A stretch of 10,470 bases of DNA, from positions 264,894 to 275,363 of the forward strand of contig NW_003131355.1 in NCBI RefSeq assembly GCF_000003605.2, given 5' to 3'. Positions within the stretch are counted from its first letter, which is position 1. The number at the start of each line of letters is the position of its first letter. This document shows positions 1 through 7,631 of this stretch, piece after piece. This stretch comes from Saccoglossus kowalevskii. Lineage: Eukaryota > Hemichordata > Enteropneusta > Harrimaniidae. The translations under genes and the position numbers were made by a program. The notes under the pieces are model-generated. The model saw only the letters and a program-made list of their open reading frames with translations. It did not search any database and was not told where the DNA came from.

Positions 1-25
1 CCCAGTGAATAATTTACCCCCTTTA

Positions 26-57
26 CAGTATCTCAGCCGATAGGCTGCTTGTTGTAA
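26..57 (+). repeat. Second, damaged 3' terminus joined directly to a core unit
   Basis: ATCTCAGCC-GATA-GGCTGCTTGTT at 30-53 matches the true 3' end at 665-688 (ATCTCAGCC-GAGA-GGCTGCTTGTT). The CAGCC/GGCTG stem is intact and only the loop differs. The AGCGGAGC found before the other 3' end is missing: ACAG is followed almost directly by ATCTC. A core unit begins within a few bases. The end of one copy therefore abuts the interior of another, as expected from nested insertion, unequal exchange or end-to-end joining. Confidence 0.6.
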
Positions 58-650
58 TTTTTGGTAAAAAGTGATATTTTTGACTTCTTGTTGAAAACCG
101 CAAGTCCAATTGCTTTGATATTATCATATATAGGTACTACATGTGGTTCTAACTCAAATTTGTTCATTTCATGATGATATCTTCAATTCTCTAATTTTGG
201 TGAATATTTTTGTTATTTTTGGTAAAAAGTGATATTTTCGACTTCTTGTTTAAAACCGCAAGTGCAATTGCTTTGATATTACATATATAGGTACTACATG
301 TGGACCTCTCTCAGATTTGTTCATTTTGTAATGATATCTTTAATTCTCTAATTTTGGTGAATATTTTTGTCATTTTTGGTAAAAAGTGATATTTTCGACT
401 TCTTGTTGAAAACCGCAAATCCAATTGCTTTGATATTACATATATAGGTACTACATGTGGTTCTAACTCAGATTTGTTCATTTCATGATGATATCTTCAA
501 TTCTCTAATTTTGATGAATATTTTTGTAATTTTGGTAAAAGGTGATATTTTCCACTTCTTGTTGAAAACCACAAGTCTGATTGTTTTGATACTATACATA
601 TTGTTCATTTTCTAATGATATCTTCTGTTCTTTAATTGAAATGTACATTG
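58..650 (+). repeat. Tandem array of ~157-bp core units (about 3.8 copies)
   Basis: The landmark GGTAAAA recurs at 63, 221, 378 and 534, giving periods of 158, 157 and 156 bp. Each unit runs from a GTGATATTTT block through a GACTTCTTGTTGAAAACC-type block, TTGCTTTGATA, TAGGTACTACATGTGG and TTGTTCATTT to CTCTAATTTTGGTGAATATT. Units 1-3 are nearly identical. Unit 4 (from about 530) is more diverged and lacks the TAGGTACTACATGTGG part near 600. The same unit occurs in the right-hand copy (landmarks at 10261 and 10418, period 157). A unit near 160 bp resembles the core repeat length of bivalve pearl/BIV160-type elements, but sequence homology with those is untested. Confidence 0.93.
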
Positions 651-655
651 CTAAC

Positions 656-692
656 AGCGGAGCAATCTCAGCCGAGAGGCTGCTTGTTTTTT
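656..692 (+). repeat. 3' terminal signature: sub-terminal inverted repeat plus hairpin
   Basis: AGCGGAGC (656-663) pairs in the inverted sense with GCTCCGCT of the 5' end of the family. It is followed by CAGCC-GAGA-GGCTG (669-682), a 5-bp stem with a GAGA loop, then CTTG and a T-run. A hairpin shortly before the 3' boundary is typical of Helitron-group elements. The exact boundary cannot be fixed from one copy. Confidence 0.6.
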
Positions 693-1114
693 AGTAAAAA
701 TTGAAAATTTACTCAAATTTTGTCTGTTGGCTGTACTTAGGGTTCTTTTTCAAAAATATCGAAGAATATAAGAAAAATAAAAGTGCAGGAAATTTGGACA
801 AAAGAGTCTGGTGGTGAAAAGGTGCATTTTTTTAGTATTTCATGATATTTTTAAAAATTAGTTCACAAAACAAATTTGAAAATCTGAATGAAAAATTTCT
901 TGACAGCTTTCTCATATGCATATTTTGTAATTGTGCACTTTGCTATGCACTGAGCAAGTCTTGCATTGTTATTCAAATTGTCCTAAATATAATGTTAATA
1001 TGACTTTTCCAAATTACCTTTTGATTTATTGAGTTTCTTTCCAGTGTTATTTTACCATATATTAAATGTGATTTTTTTCCCCGTAATGCATTGTTCAGCA
1101 GAAATTATGCAAAT
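693..1114. other. AT-rich stretch, nothing recognised
   Basis: No repeat, motif or coding-like frame stood out. It separates the left element from the TTAA-flanked miniature element. Confidence 0.6.
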
Positions 1115-1285
1115 TTAATGCGAGGGAGGGGGTTGTCATCATCGATCATGTATGAGAATCAAGTCCCAAGTGACGATAACAATGCATGCTAAAAACGCAA
1201 AGGATAATGGGTAGATGCTTGCTTGTAAACAACGACATGCTATAGCAGACTGTTGCATGCGAAGGTGACGGCTCCCTCGCTTTAA
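1115..1285. mobile_element. MITE-like element with TTAA flanks (163 bp)
   Basis: TTAA at 1115-1118 and TTAA at 1282-1285 flank an element (1119-1281) whose ends are inverted copies: GCGAGGGAG (1120-1128) and CTCCCTCGC (1272-1280). A looser second block of pairing follows inside, with GTCA..TCG..CATG from 1135 matched in inverse by CATGCGA..TGAC ending at 1269. The interior is more GC-rich than its surroundings, holds several GCATGC-type palindromes and has no coding frame. Terminal inverted repeats with TTAA target-site duplications are characteristic of piggyBac-type transposons and their miniature derivatives. The superfamily call is inference, since piggyBac ends often start with CCC, which is not seen here. 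Confidence 0.65.
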
Positions 1286-1665
1286 ATTGATTTAACTGCC
1301 ATATAAGTCTTTATTCTATCCAACATTTACGTATTTTTTGACAAAGTCCTAATGTTGAAATTTACATAAGGACCAGATCCACAACAAACAAAGTAATCAA
1401 AATAATTTGTTTTGTCGCCATAGCCAACAGTTCTATAATTAAAAGTCATTAAAATCTATTATGCGTAAGTCCGCTGGCAATGATATTGTTTTGAATTTGA
1501 ATATATTAAATAAATACACATTTATCTGTCTATTACATAAATATTGCATAATTCATGATAATAGTGATAGCTGTATTGTCCACACATTGAAAATATTGAT
1601 TTATTTATAAGATATGCTAATTTCACATTTCTCATTTTAATTATTTTCACTGCATTATTATAATC
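1286..1665. other. AT-rich stretch, nothing recognised
   Basis: Very AT-rich, with many TAAATA and ATAAAT runs and no coding-like frame or repeat recognised. Confidence 0.6.
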
Positions 1666-1691
1666 TAGAAGTCCCTGTAGAGGGACATCTA
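1666..1691. repeat. Hairpin, 11-bp stem with one mismatch
   Basis: TAGAAGTCCCT (1666-1676) and AGGGACATCTA (1681-1691) pair across a 4-base GTAG loop with a single A-A mismatch. The inner six pairs (GTCCCT/AGGGAC) are perfect. No T-run follows, so a terminator-like role is not supported; its function is unknown. Confidence 0.6.
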
Positions 1692-1931
1692 TAATGGCAG
1701 TTTTCTTTTAGCCATTCTGAGTGCAAATCAACTGTAGCGTGCAATTGATGAGTATCTGTGTTCTTAGTTATATAGTTCCGCTATCAACATGATGACAAAT
1801 TTGTTGAAGAATTCAATAAAATATGATAGAATTTGTATATTTGCTGGTCATGATTCTCGGAAGCATCATTTGTTTTTTTATTTGACGTGGTTTGTTTATT
1901 CTGGTTCTGTTTGAGTTGAATGGTGACTTCC

Positions 1932-2008
1932 TGTCTCTTTGGGGACTAGAGACATTCATTTGTTGAAGTGATTCCCCATACTCCCACCATCATTACTATG
2001 TGTGATGG
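1932..2008. repeat. Two short hairpins close together
   Basis: TGTCTCT (1932-1938) pairs with AGAGACA (1948-1954), and CCATCA (1987-1992) with TGATGG (2003-2008). Short stems like these arise by chance fairly often. They are noted because they lie within 350 bp of the hairpin at 1666. Confidence 0.4.
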
Positions 2009-2629
2009 AATGTATTGCTGAATAATAAATAATATTGTTACACCTGCGCCCAGGATAAGATCTAGACAGTTGTCTCACTTAGTACATACATAAAATATAC
2101 TGAGTAGGCATGTCCTCTTTGTTTTGTTCAACCCTTCCTATATTTACTCTCCTGCTACCTGTAAACCTGTTTTTAAATGTATTAGTACATGTAATGATGT
2201 TAGGTGTCACACAGGTGGCCCTACAAGCCAAGTGTTTTTCTTGAATTAGAATTTTTCTTATTTCTAAAAGTAGTTGCATGTTTTAAAATTTACTCATATC
2301 TACTGGAATGTCATTCTTTGAAGTGAATTACCAAGAAAGAGAAATACAGCAACATAAACATAACTTTTACACACAAGCATCAATCATCATCAACCATTGA
2401 CTGTTTTCCACCCTTCCACTCTTCCCATTCTGTATGTTCTGTAAACAGTTTTATTTTCACTGCTAAAATGTATTTTATAACACGGTCATGGAACTCTGGA
2501 TAAATTTTCACTGACAACGAAATTTTGTAATTTGCGCTGACTGGCTAGAATTCACGAAATTAGTCTGTAACAAAATTAAAGTAGTAAGTAGAATAGATTT
2601 GGAAGATAAATGCTTGTCTGTATTCTTTT
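2009..2629. other. Mostly unannotated stretch with a small hydrophobic frame
   Basis: A plus-strand frame from ATG at 2110 to TGA at 2242 (44 codons) is rich in Leu, Val, Phe and Met and would form a membrane-like peptide. It contains a donor-like CAG|GTGGCC near its end. No acceptor or family match supports it as an exon, and T-rich DNA gives hydrophobic peptides by default. A minus-strand 66-codon frame (2079-2279) overlaps it and looks no better. Confidence 0.3.
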
Positions 2630-2718
2630 AGTCTCAGTTTGTCAGAGACAATTTTATTTTATCGGAAATTGACAGTGTGACTAGATTAAAATTAATCACA
2701 AATTTGACAACAGAGACT
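2630..2718. mobile_element. Possible very small inverted-repeat element (~89 bp)
   Basis: AGTCTCAGTTTGTCA (2630-2644) is matched in inverse by TGACAACAGAGACT (2705-2718). Its complement reads AGTCTCTGTTGTCA, one substitution and one indel away. The 60-base interior is AT-rich. I could not find a convincing target-site duplication, so this may be a decayed MITE or a simple hairpin. Confidence 0.35.
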
Positions 2719-3166
2719 GTATGTTAATGTGTTATGGAACATGCATAATATATGCCTAATATGTCAGTGCTCCAATAAGATCTCTGTAATTTACATATGA
2801 TTACATTTTCAAAGCCATTGCATTATCATGTACAATGTAGTAGCGTTTGTACATGGTTGGTGATTTAATGCATGTAGTGGCGATTGCCACAGTGGATGAT
2901 ATCAATGGGAAATCCCAACAACTTGTGAGGATTATACCTATCTATGGAATGCTGAGAAAACTTGCCCACTTAAATGTAGGTACTACATAATGTGTTTCGA
3001 TGAGTGGATGGGTTTTTGGGAATATTTGCTTTTTGTTTGATATGTTGGTGCTTGATGTGGTCACATTCAGAACTCCTGACTATATCAACTGTTTTTGGTT
3101 AATATGTTTTGTAACTTTTAATCAAAACTAATGTGTTTTAAAAATTACCTACAAATTTGTTGTTGT
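2719..3166. other. AT-rich stretch, nothing recognised
   Basis: No coding-like frame, repeat or strong motif was recognised between the small inverted repeat and the palindrome. Confidence 0.55.
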
Positions 3167-3188
3167 TGATACATGTATACATGTATCA
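3167..3188. repeat. Perfect 22-bp palindrome of ACATGTA units
   Basis: The 22 bases are identical to their reverse complement: T-GATACATGTA followed by TACATGTATC-A. Two overlapping ACATGT palindromes lie inside. It is the strongest local instance of the ACATGTA word that recurs through the window. Perfect palindromes can extrude as cruciforms, but a role is not shown. Confidence 0.85.
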
Positions 3189-3282
3189 TTAATATAATGC
3201 AATTCTTATTGCCTTGATGTTTCTTTCTGCTTCTCAAATTCTTAATTTTGCTTTTGTTCAGTCACTGTTTCTACTGGTATTT

Positions 3283-3401
3283 TTTGTTTAGTCACTAGTA
3301 TACCTGTGTTTTCTTTCCAAACTTATATTGAATCTAAACTCAGATTTGTTTAGTCACTAGTATACCTGTGTTTTCTTTCCAAACTTATATTGAATCTAAA
3401 C
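3283..3401 (+). repeat. Perfect 57-bp direct repeat, period 62
   Basis: The 57 bases at 3283-3339 (starting TTTGTTTAGTCACTAG) recur without a difference at 3345-3401, separated by five bases (TCAGA). A degraded relative, TTTGTTCAGTCACTG, begins at 3253, half a period upstream, so the locus may have duplicated more than once. Full identity in otherwise neutral-looking DNA points to a recent duplication, or to an assembly error. Confidence 0.95.
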
Positions 3402-3684
3402 CCCGAATTTTTCCACTTTATACAGGATAAATTGATTCTGATTTCCATGTTAAAATACATTAATTTCAGAATAAAATTAAATTCATTCCATGAACCATAC
3501 TAAATTTAATTTTAGGTTAGAAAAAAATGCTCCTTTAAGCTCATAATTAAACATGATATTTTTTAATTACATCTGTATATGAACAGATTGACTAAAGAGT
3601 GATTTGTTGGTGTGAAAAATAAGTAATTATTCAAAGAAACATATATCAGATCTCAACAGCATTCTGGATTTACAACCTCTATTT
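3402..3684. other. AT-rich stretch, nothing recognised
   Basis: No coding-like frame, repeat or motif was recognised here. Confidence 0.55.
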
Positions 3685-3706
3685 TGACCTCAGTGACCTA
3701 TGACCT
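3685..3706 (-). promoter_or_regulatory. Three nuclear-receptor half-sites (DR1 + DR3 arrangement)
   Basis: TGACCT occurs at 3685-3690, 3694-3699 and 3701-3706, which reads AGGTCA three times on the minus strand. Spacings are 1 and 3 bases. DR1 is the spacing used by RXR, HNF4 and COUP-TF-type receptors and DR3 by VDR-type receptors (established knowledge). Three perfect hexamers in 22 bp is unlikely by chance, but TGACC-rich strings also occur in dispersed animal repeats, so occupancy is inference. Confidence 0.4.
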
Positions 3707-4000
3707 CTCATGAATTACTTTTTAGAATTTCATTCACAACAAGGTTTACCATGGTGATGTGATTAGTACAATGAACTTTGAAATGCTGTTTTTTTTTTTA
3801 TTAAACAAAGTCTTTGATTTTCTATCATTTGTGTTCTATTCAAGGTATTGTGAATGGTAAATAGTCAATTTGCACGACAAGCACTTGCAATTATTAAGTA
3901 ACAAATGACCCATAATTCAATTTGCACTTATCAGTTGTACCCTGACAAATCCAACTTCTATTACATGCAGATTTTTAAATGAGGTTCCTGACATGAATTT

Positions 4001-4040
4001 TGATAAGTTCAACTACCCAGTTATCACAAACCAGTTATCA
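4001..4040. promoter_or_regulatory. Cluster of three TGATAA/TTATCA sites, two within a 10-bp direct repeat
   Basis: TGATAA at 4001 and TTATCA at 4021 and 4035 fit the GATA-factor consensus. The last two lie in identical CCAGTTATCA copies (4017-4026, 4031-4040). In AT-rich DNA such hexamers are common, so this is weak evidence of an element. Confidence 0.25.
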
Positions 4041-4189
4041 TTTGATGCAGAGATTTTCAACAAAATAATTCAATTTCTCGCTATAGTTGGTTGAATCATC
4101 TCAGTCATCACATTGACAACAGTGTTTGTTTTGACAGTACCTATACATGTATTCAGTTAGTACGTGTACATGTATGTATTTATTAAAGA

Positions 4190-4232
4190 ATGGACATACA
4201 GTGTGTCCATATTTTGTTGCATGGGACCCATG
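4190..4232. repeat. Two adjacent short hairpins
   Basis: ATGGACA (4190-4196) pairs with TGTCCAT (4204-4210) across seven bases, and CATGGG (4220-4225) with CCCATG (4227-4232) around a single A. They follow a pair of ACATGTA words at 4145 and 4168. No function can be assigned. Confidence 0.5.
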
Positions 4233-5431
4233 TCAAACTTTTTGCTTTATTTGAAGAGCAAAATAAGCAAACAATTTTGAGTCAATTTTTCTTTTTCTGT
4301 TCCAATCTGAAGGAAAGTGCAGACTATAAACAGGATTATTTTGTGAATTTGTAATGAGAAGAGGGAACTGAGGACGAAAATGTTAAAGTGCAAAGACTTT
4401 CAGTTACATGTATATTTTTGGTGTTGATTAATATTGACAAAATTTATGAATATCCGATCTTACAACGAAATAGCATAGTATGCGTATGAAATGAAGTTGG
4501 ATATTGGACACAGTAACAGAAGGTGAAACTCATATTCAACTTGAATCAATCTAACCTATGATCCCACTGAATCATTAATTTTACAGGAAATTACAAAAAT
4601 TCAATATTTTCCTTGATTTGCAAATTAAAGCAATTCACAGATGTATGGGTCGGTGTGTTTTTCAAATAATTCCATCATTTGTTTTGAATTTTTTGATTAA
4701 TTTACGGTGGATGGAAAACTATGCTGATTTGGTACAAAATAAACAATATAATTATAGAAAAATACTTATAATATAAAAATTGTTGCATCAAAATGTTAGT
4801 AAGCATATTGGAAATGTTAGTTGATAATTGTATTATATTAACTATTGCAAGATTGCAGTTATTTCATTCTATTACTGGATATTTCCACTGTATTGAAAAT
4901 CAAATGTTATCAACAGAATTAACAGGAGATTTTTCAAATCCTGTTTCGTCATTTAGGAAACAAAATATGTTTGACCATCACATTCACATATGATCATAAT
5001 ACTAATGCATCATGGGAAAATAAACAATATACCCACAATGCAACTCTATGTATAATTGGTATTTTTTGTAGCATTACATTGAATTAGTGACTACTAAAAT
5101 CACTTTCATTCTCTAAAATATTTCAAGTCTATTTAAACATCTAATCCAGTTTTTTTAATTAGTGTGTGAGAAATGAGTTTCTTCAGAGAGACGTAGTTAC
5201 AGATATTCAACATAATATGCTGATTAACTACTAATACATAATATATTTGTCATAACTTATATCACTAGTTTATGGGAAAATATTACATCATTAAGATGTC
5301 ATCCAAAATTTGATTATTAAATTTGATTAAAAGTTATTGTAGATTTTTAGTCACAAGAATCCTTCTCCAAAATCATAACACGTGGCCATCCATGTCTGGA
5401 CTTAAGTAGATTTGTGCTTTAGTGATGTCAC
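4233..5431. other. Long AT-rich stretch with a pair of 15-bp direct repeats
   Basis: The only structure seen is an exact AAAATAAACAATATA at 4736-4750 and again at 5017-5031, bracketing 266 bp. Between them lies a 66-codon plus-strand frame (4793-4993) whose make-up is what AT-rich DNA gives by chance. The pair could be a target-site duplication of an old insertion or a coincidence. Nothing else was recognised. Confidence 0.4.
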
Positions 5432-5460
5432 CAACTATACTTGTGTACAACTATACTTGT
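5432..5460 (+). repeat. 13-bp direct repeat, period 16
   Basis: CAACTATACTTGT occurs at 5432-5444 and 5448-5460. This is a minor local duplication. Confidence 0.85.
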
Positions 5461-5701
5461 ATGCAAATAAGAAATAATACGGAACCTTGTTGTGAAATGC
5501 ACTAAATGACTAATAATAGACAATAAGTAATTTTTTATGCTCAGATATAAAACTTTGATAATATTGATACCAGTATACCAATAAATTATTCTGGACATTA
5601 AGGTTGCTACTGTTTCACAGCCTTATTCTAGATTTCAACAACTATTTGCATTTTTGCTGAAATAATTGAAAAATTCTCAGCCTCATCACAACCTAAACCT
5701 G

Positions 5702-5719
5702 CCCTGCCCCTCCCCTCCC
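5702..5719 (-). other. G-quadruplex motif on the minus strand
   Basis: The plus strand reads CCC-TG-CCCC-T-CCCC-T-CCC, so the minus strand has four G-runs of 3-4 with loops of 1, 1 and 2 bases. This satisfies the standard G3+ quadruplex rule, and short loops favour stable folding (established knowledge). It is the only such motif I saw in this AT-rich window. A run of seven G on the plus strand lies about 60 bp downstream (near 5778). Confidence 0.7.
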
Positions 5720-5922
5720 ATTGCACTGGCAGTTGTGGTGCTTTTACTTCTTTTCTGAAATATCATCAAAACATTTTGGGGGGGCGGCATTCAATTGTAA
5801 TTATGTATGTCTATAGGGCAGCTGTTAACATTAGCTTCATTCAATCTGACAATCTTTTATCATTGTTTAGCTGCTTGATATCACTTTTACTGAAATTGTT
5901 GTGATCTCAGAGTCATGACAAA

Positions 5923-6093
5923 ATGACTGTGTTTGGTATCTCTGAAATGAAATCTATTTTAGTACGTATACTACATGTACTTATGGGTAATCTTGTCACA
6001 TATCATGAACACCCAGTGTCTAACAAACGTCAAGATGAACCCCAGGAACCAAACTTTAACATAGGAAGACTTTTTCTCTTTGCTCTGTCCTGA
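5923..6093 (+). other. Weak coding-like frame, 56 codons, unrecognised
   Basis: ATG at 5923 runs to TGA at 6091. The middle is polar (with HEHPVSNKRQDEPQEP) between two hydrophobic parts, and the local base use is less AT-rich than its surroundings. An acceptor-like TCTATTTTAG lies inside the frame, so any true exon could start there. No family is recognised, and frames of this length are expected in this DNA by chance. Confidence 0.12.
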
Positions 6094-6210
6094 TTATTAT
6101 GAAAGGTTTGTGACTTTCCTGAAATGTTGTTTCTGTCCTGAAATCATTGACATTTCTTATAACATTCATTTTGTAATTTACCGTGTCATACATGTGGGTG
6201 TTGCCTGGTC

Positions 6211-6346
6211 AACCCTAACTCTATGAGATTAGGCATAATACACCTCTAATTCTGTGAAATTAGGCATTATAAACTCCTAACTCTATGAGAATGGGCATAA
6301 TACACCCCTAATTCTGTGAAATTAGGCATAATCAACCCTTAACTCT
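6211..6346. repeat. 31-bp tandem array of hairpin units (about 4.4 copies)
   Basis: Unit starts fall at 6215, 6246, 6277, 6308 and about 6339, an exact 31-bp period. Copies alternate between an ACTCTATGAGA type and an ATTCTGTGAAA type, giving a higher-order period of 62. Each unit is itself a dyad. The cleanest is CCTAATT (6307-6313) pairing with AATTAGG (6320-6326) across six bases. The alternation shows that the array last expanded by duplicating a 62-bp dimer. Confidence 0.9.
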
Positions 6347-7405
6347 TACCTTTGGGAGATTGTACATCATGATATAAACTGTTCACATTATCTTCCACAT
6401 GATTCGTATCACATATTTGGGATACATTACTGTGTGTGCATTTTTATATCATTGATATGTACTGTATTGCAAATGTTAAATTGTTATTTTCAGAAAATAA
6501 TTGGTTTTTAGATTGATAGATGGTGAAGAATATTAATAAAAAGAGAACTGCATGCTGTAATATTTTACTGTTTTTTTTGACATCATGTTAAACACAGAAT
6601 ATTTTCCATTAATGGCTAGGCAGTAAGAGCAGATGTGCTACAAAACACCCTACACATTTTAGCTCTACTTAAAAAAACATAAATATTTGTGTTAAAAATA
6701 TCTGCAAATTACAGTATATTGTAGCACAATCCTTTTCTGTGTGTGTTCAAGTGTGTATTTTTACATCGAATGGGACATGTGTCAAACCAAATGCAGCATT
6801 TTAATTTTTCAGGCATATCCTTTTTTGGTGTGGGACTAAGAAACTGTTAGATACATGTAACTGTATTAACCTTTGAATGTCATTATCAACTTTTGACACC
6901 ATTCAAAAATATTTCTGTACAGTCTGCTCCTGACATAAATTTTGATGAAAATTGACTAACTTTTTATCAAAAAGTAAAAGGCAATTTTAGGTACTGTCTG
7001 TATGATTCAAAATTATATTGAAATTTGAGGGAAATTTTGTAAAGTGTGTGAAAATTTATACGAATTGTTGGCGAAAAAAAATTTCTGGTTGTCAAAGAAT
7101 TAAAGGGTATGTTATTGATTTTCTTTATCATGATTATTGAATATTATATTACAAAGTTCACAAATTGAAATTGTTGCACAGCGATCTGACTTGCAAACAG
7201 TATCAATATTAACAAATTAAGTATGAATAGGGGTGAATATGGGAGAGGTTGAACTTTTTAATGCATGCTGAACTTTTGATGTAACTCTTTATTCAAATGG
7301 TTGACAACATTATTACACAAGATGAGAAAATCAGTGTGATAACAATGTGCCATGCTGTGTTATGACATTATATCAACTATAGAGACAATGTTAAACTTAA
7401 TCTGA
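6347..7405. other. Long AT-rich stretch, nothing firm recognised
   Basis: Acceptor-like TTTTTCAG occurs near 6812 with only short open frames after it. I saw no repeat that recurs elsewhere in the window. Confidence 0.5.
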
Positions 7406-7570
7406 TATCCTGACACCAAATTAGAATTGATATTTGATAGGTACAGACATGTTACATATAGACTCACTGATGTATATGCATTAGTGACTTGTGGGGTAGG
7501 AATATTGCAAATTAACCTGTACTTTGAAGACCAACTTGTCAAACCCTGGGACTTTGCCAAATATTCATAA
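7406..7570 (+). other. Weak coding-like frame, possible last exon, unrecognised
   Basis: A plus-strand frame without ATG is open from 7406 (after a TGA at 7403) to TAA at 7568, giving 54 residues. Its composition is protein-like: it ends NLYFEDQLVKPWDFAKYS, with varied codons and few AT-driven residues. Acceptor-like AG dinucleotides occur at 7423 and 7440, but the pyrimidine tract is poor. The 66-codon minus-strand frame over 7360-7560 may be its shadow. No family is recognised. If it is a last exon, the 44-bp minisatellite would lie in its 3' untranslated region; an AATAAA occurs near 8038. A chance open frame remains likely. Confidence 0.18.
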
Positions 7571-7631
7571 GAGATACTTCAGAAAAAATGTTGACAAGCA
7601 CTTTGGCTTTTACTTGAATCATAGTGAAGTT

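Larger units (their letters stand above)
1..692 (+). mobile_element. 3' part of a non-autonomous element with internal ~157-bp tandem units (HINE/pearl-like)
   Basis: This is the 3' portion of a dispersed element whose 5' end is seen in another copy at 10153. Visible parts are a 3'-terminus-like fragment (about 26-57), tandem core units (about 58-650), a sub-terminal AGCGGAGC (656-663) and a 5-bp-stem hairpin (669-682) followed by a T-run. AGCGGAGC is the reverse complement of GCTCCGCT in the 5' end of the other copy, so the family has sub-terminal inverted repeats. Such repeats, an internal minisatellite and a 3' hairpin are known features of non-autonomous Helentron (HINE) elements and of bivalve 'pearl' elements. 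The class assignment is inference; the repeat itself is directly visible. No protein is encoded. Confidence 0.75.

Noticed and set aside
2079-2279. 66-codon minus-strand frame
   Set aside because: Its composition is unremarkable, there is no family resemblance or splice or start context, and frames of this size are expected by chance in 10 kb of this DNA.
3744-3759. Second X-box at GTTTACCATGGTGATG
   Set aside because: Only one half fits; GGTGAT does not match the RGYAAC half-site.
4793-4993. 66-codon plus-strand frame
   Set aside because: Its codons are almost entirely AT-driven and there is no domain, signal or context; it is listed only within the surrounding stretch.
4220-6800. Similarity between the GGGAC..ATGTCAAAC-like strings near 4224 and 6771
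   Set aside because: The shared stretch is short and interrupted, too little to call a repeat family.
7360-7560. 66-codon minus-strand frame
   Set aside because: It lies opposite a more protein-like plus-strand frame and is probably its shadow or chance.
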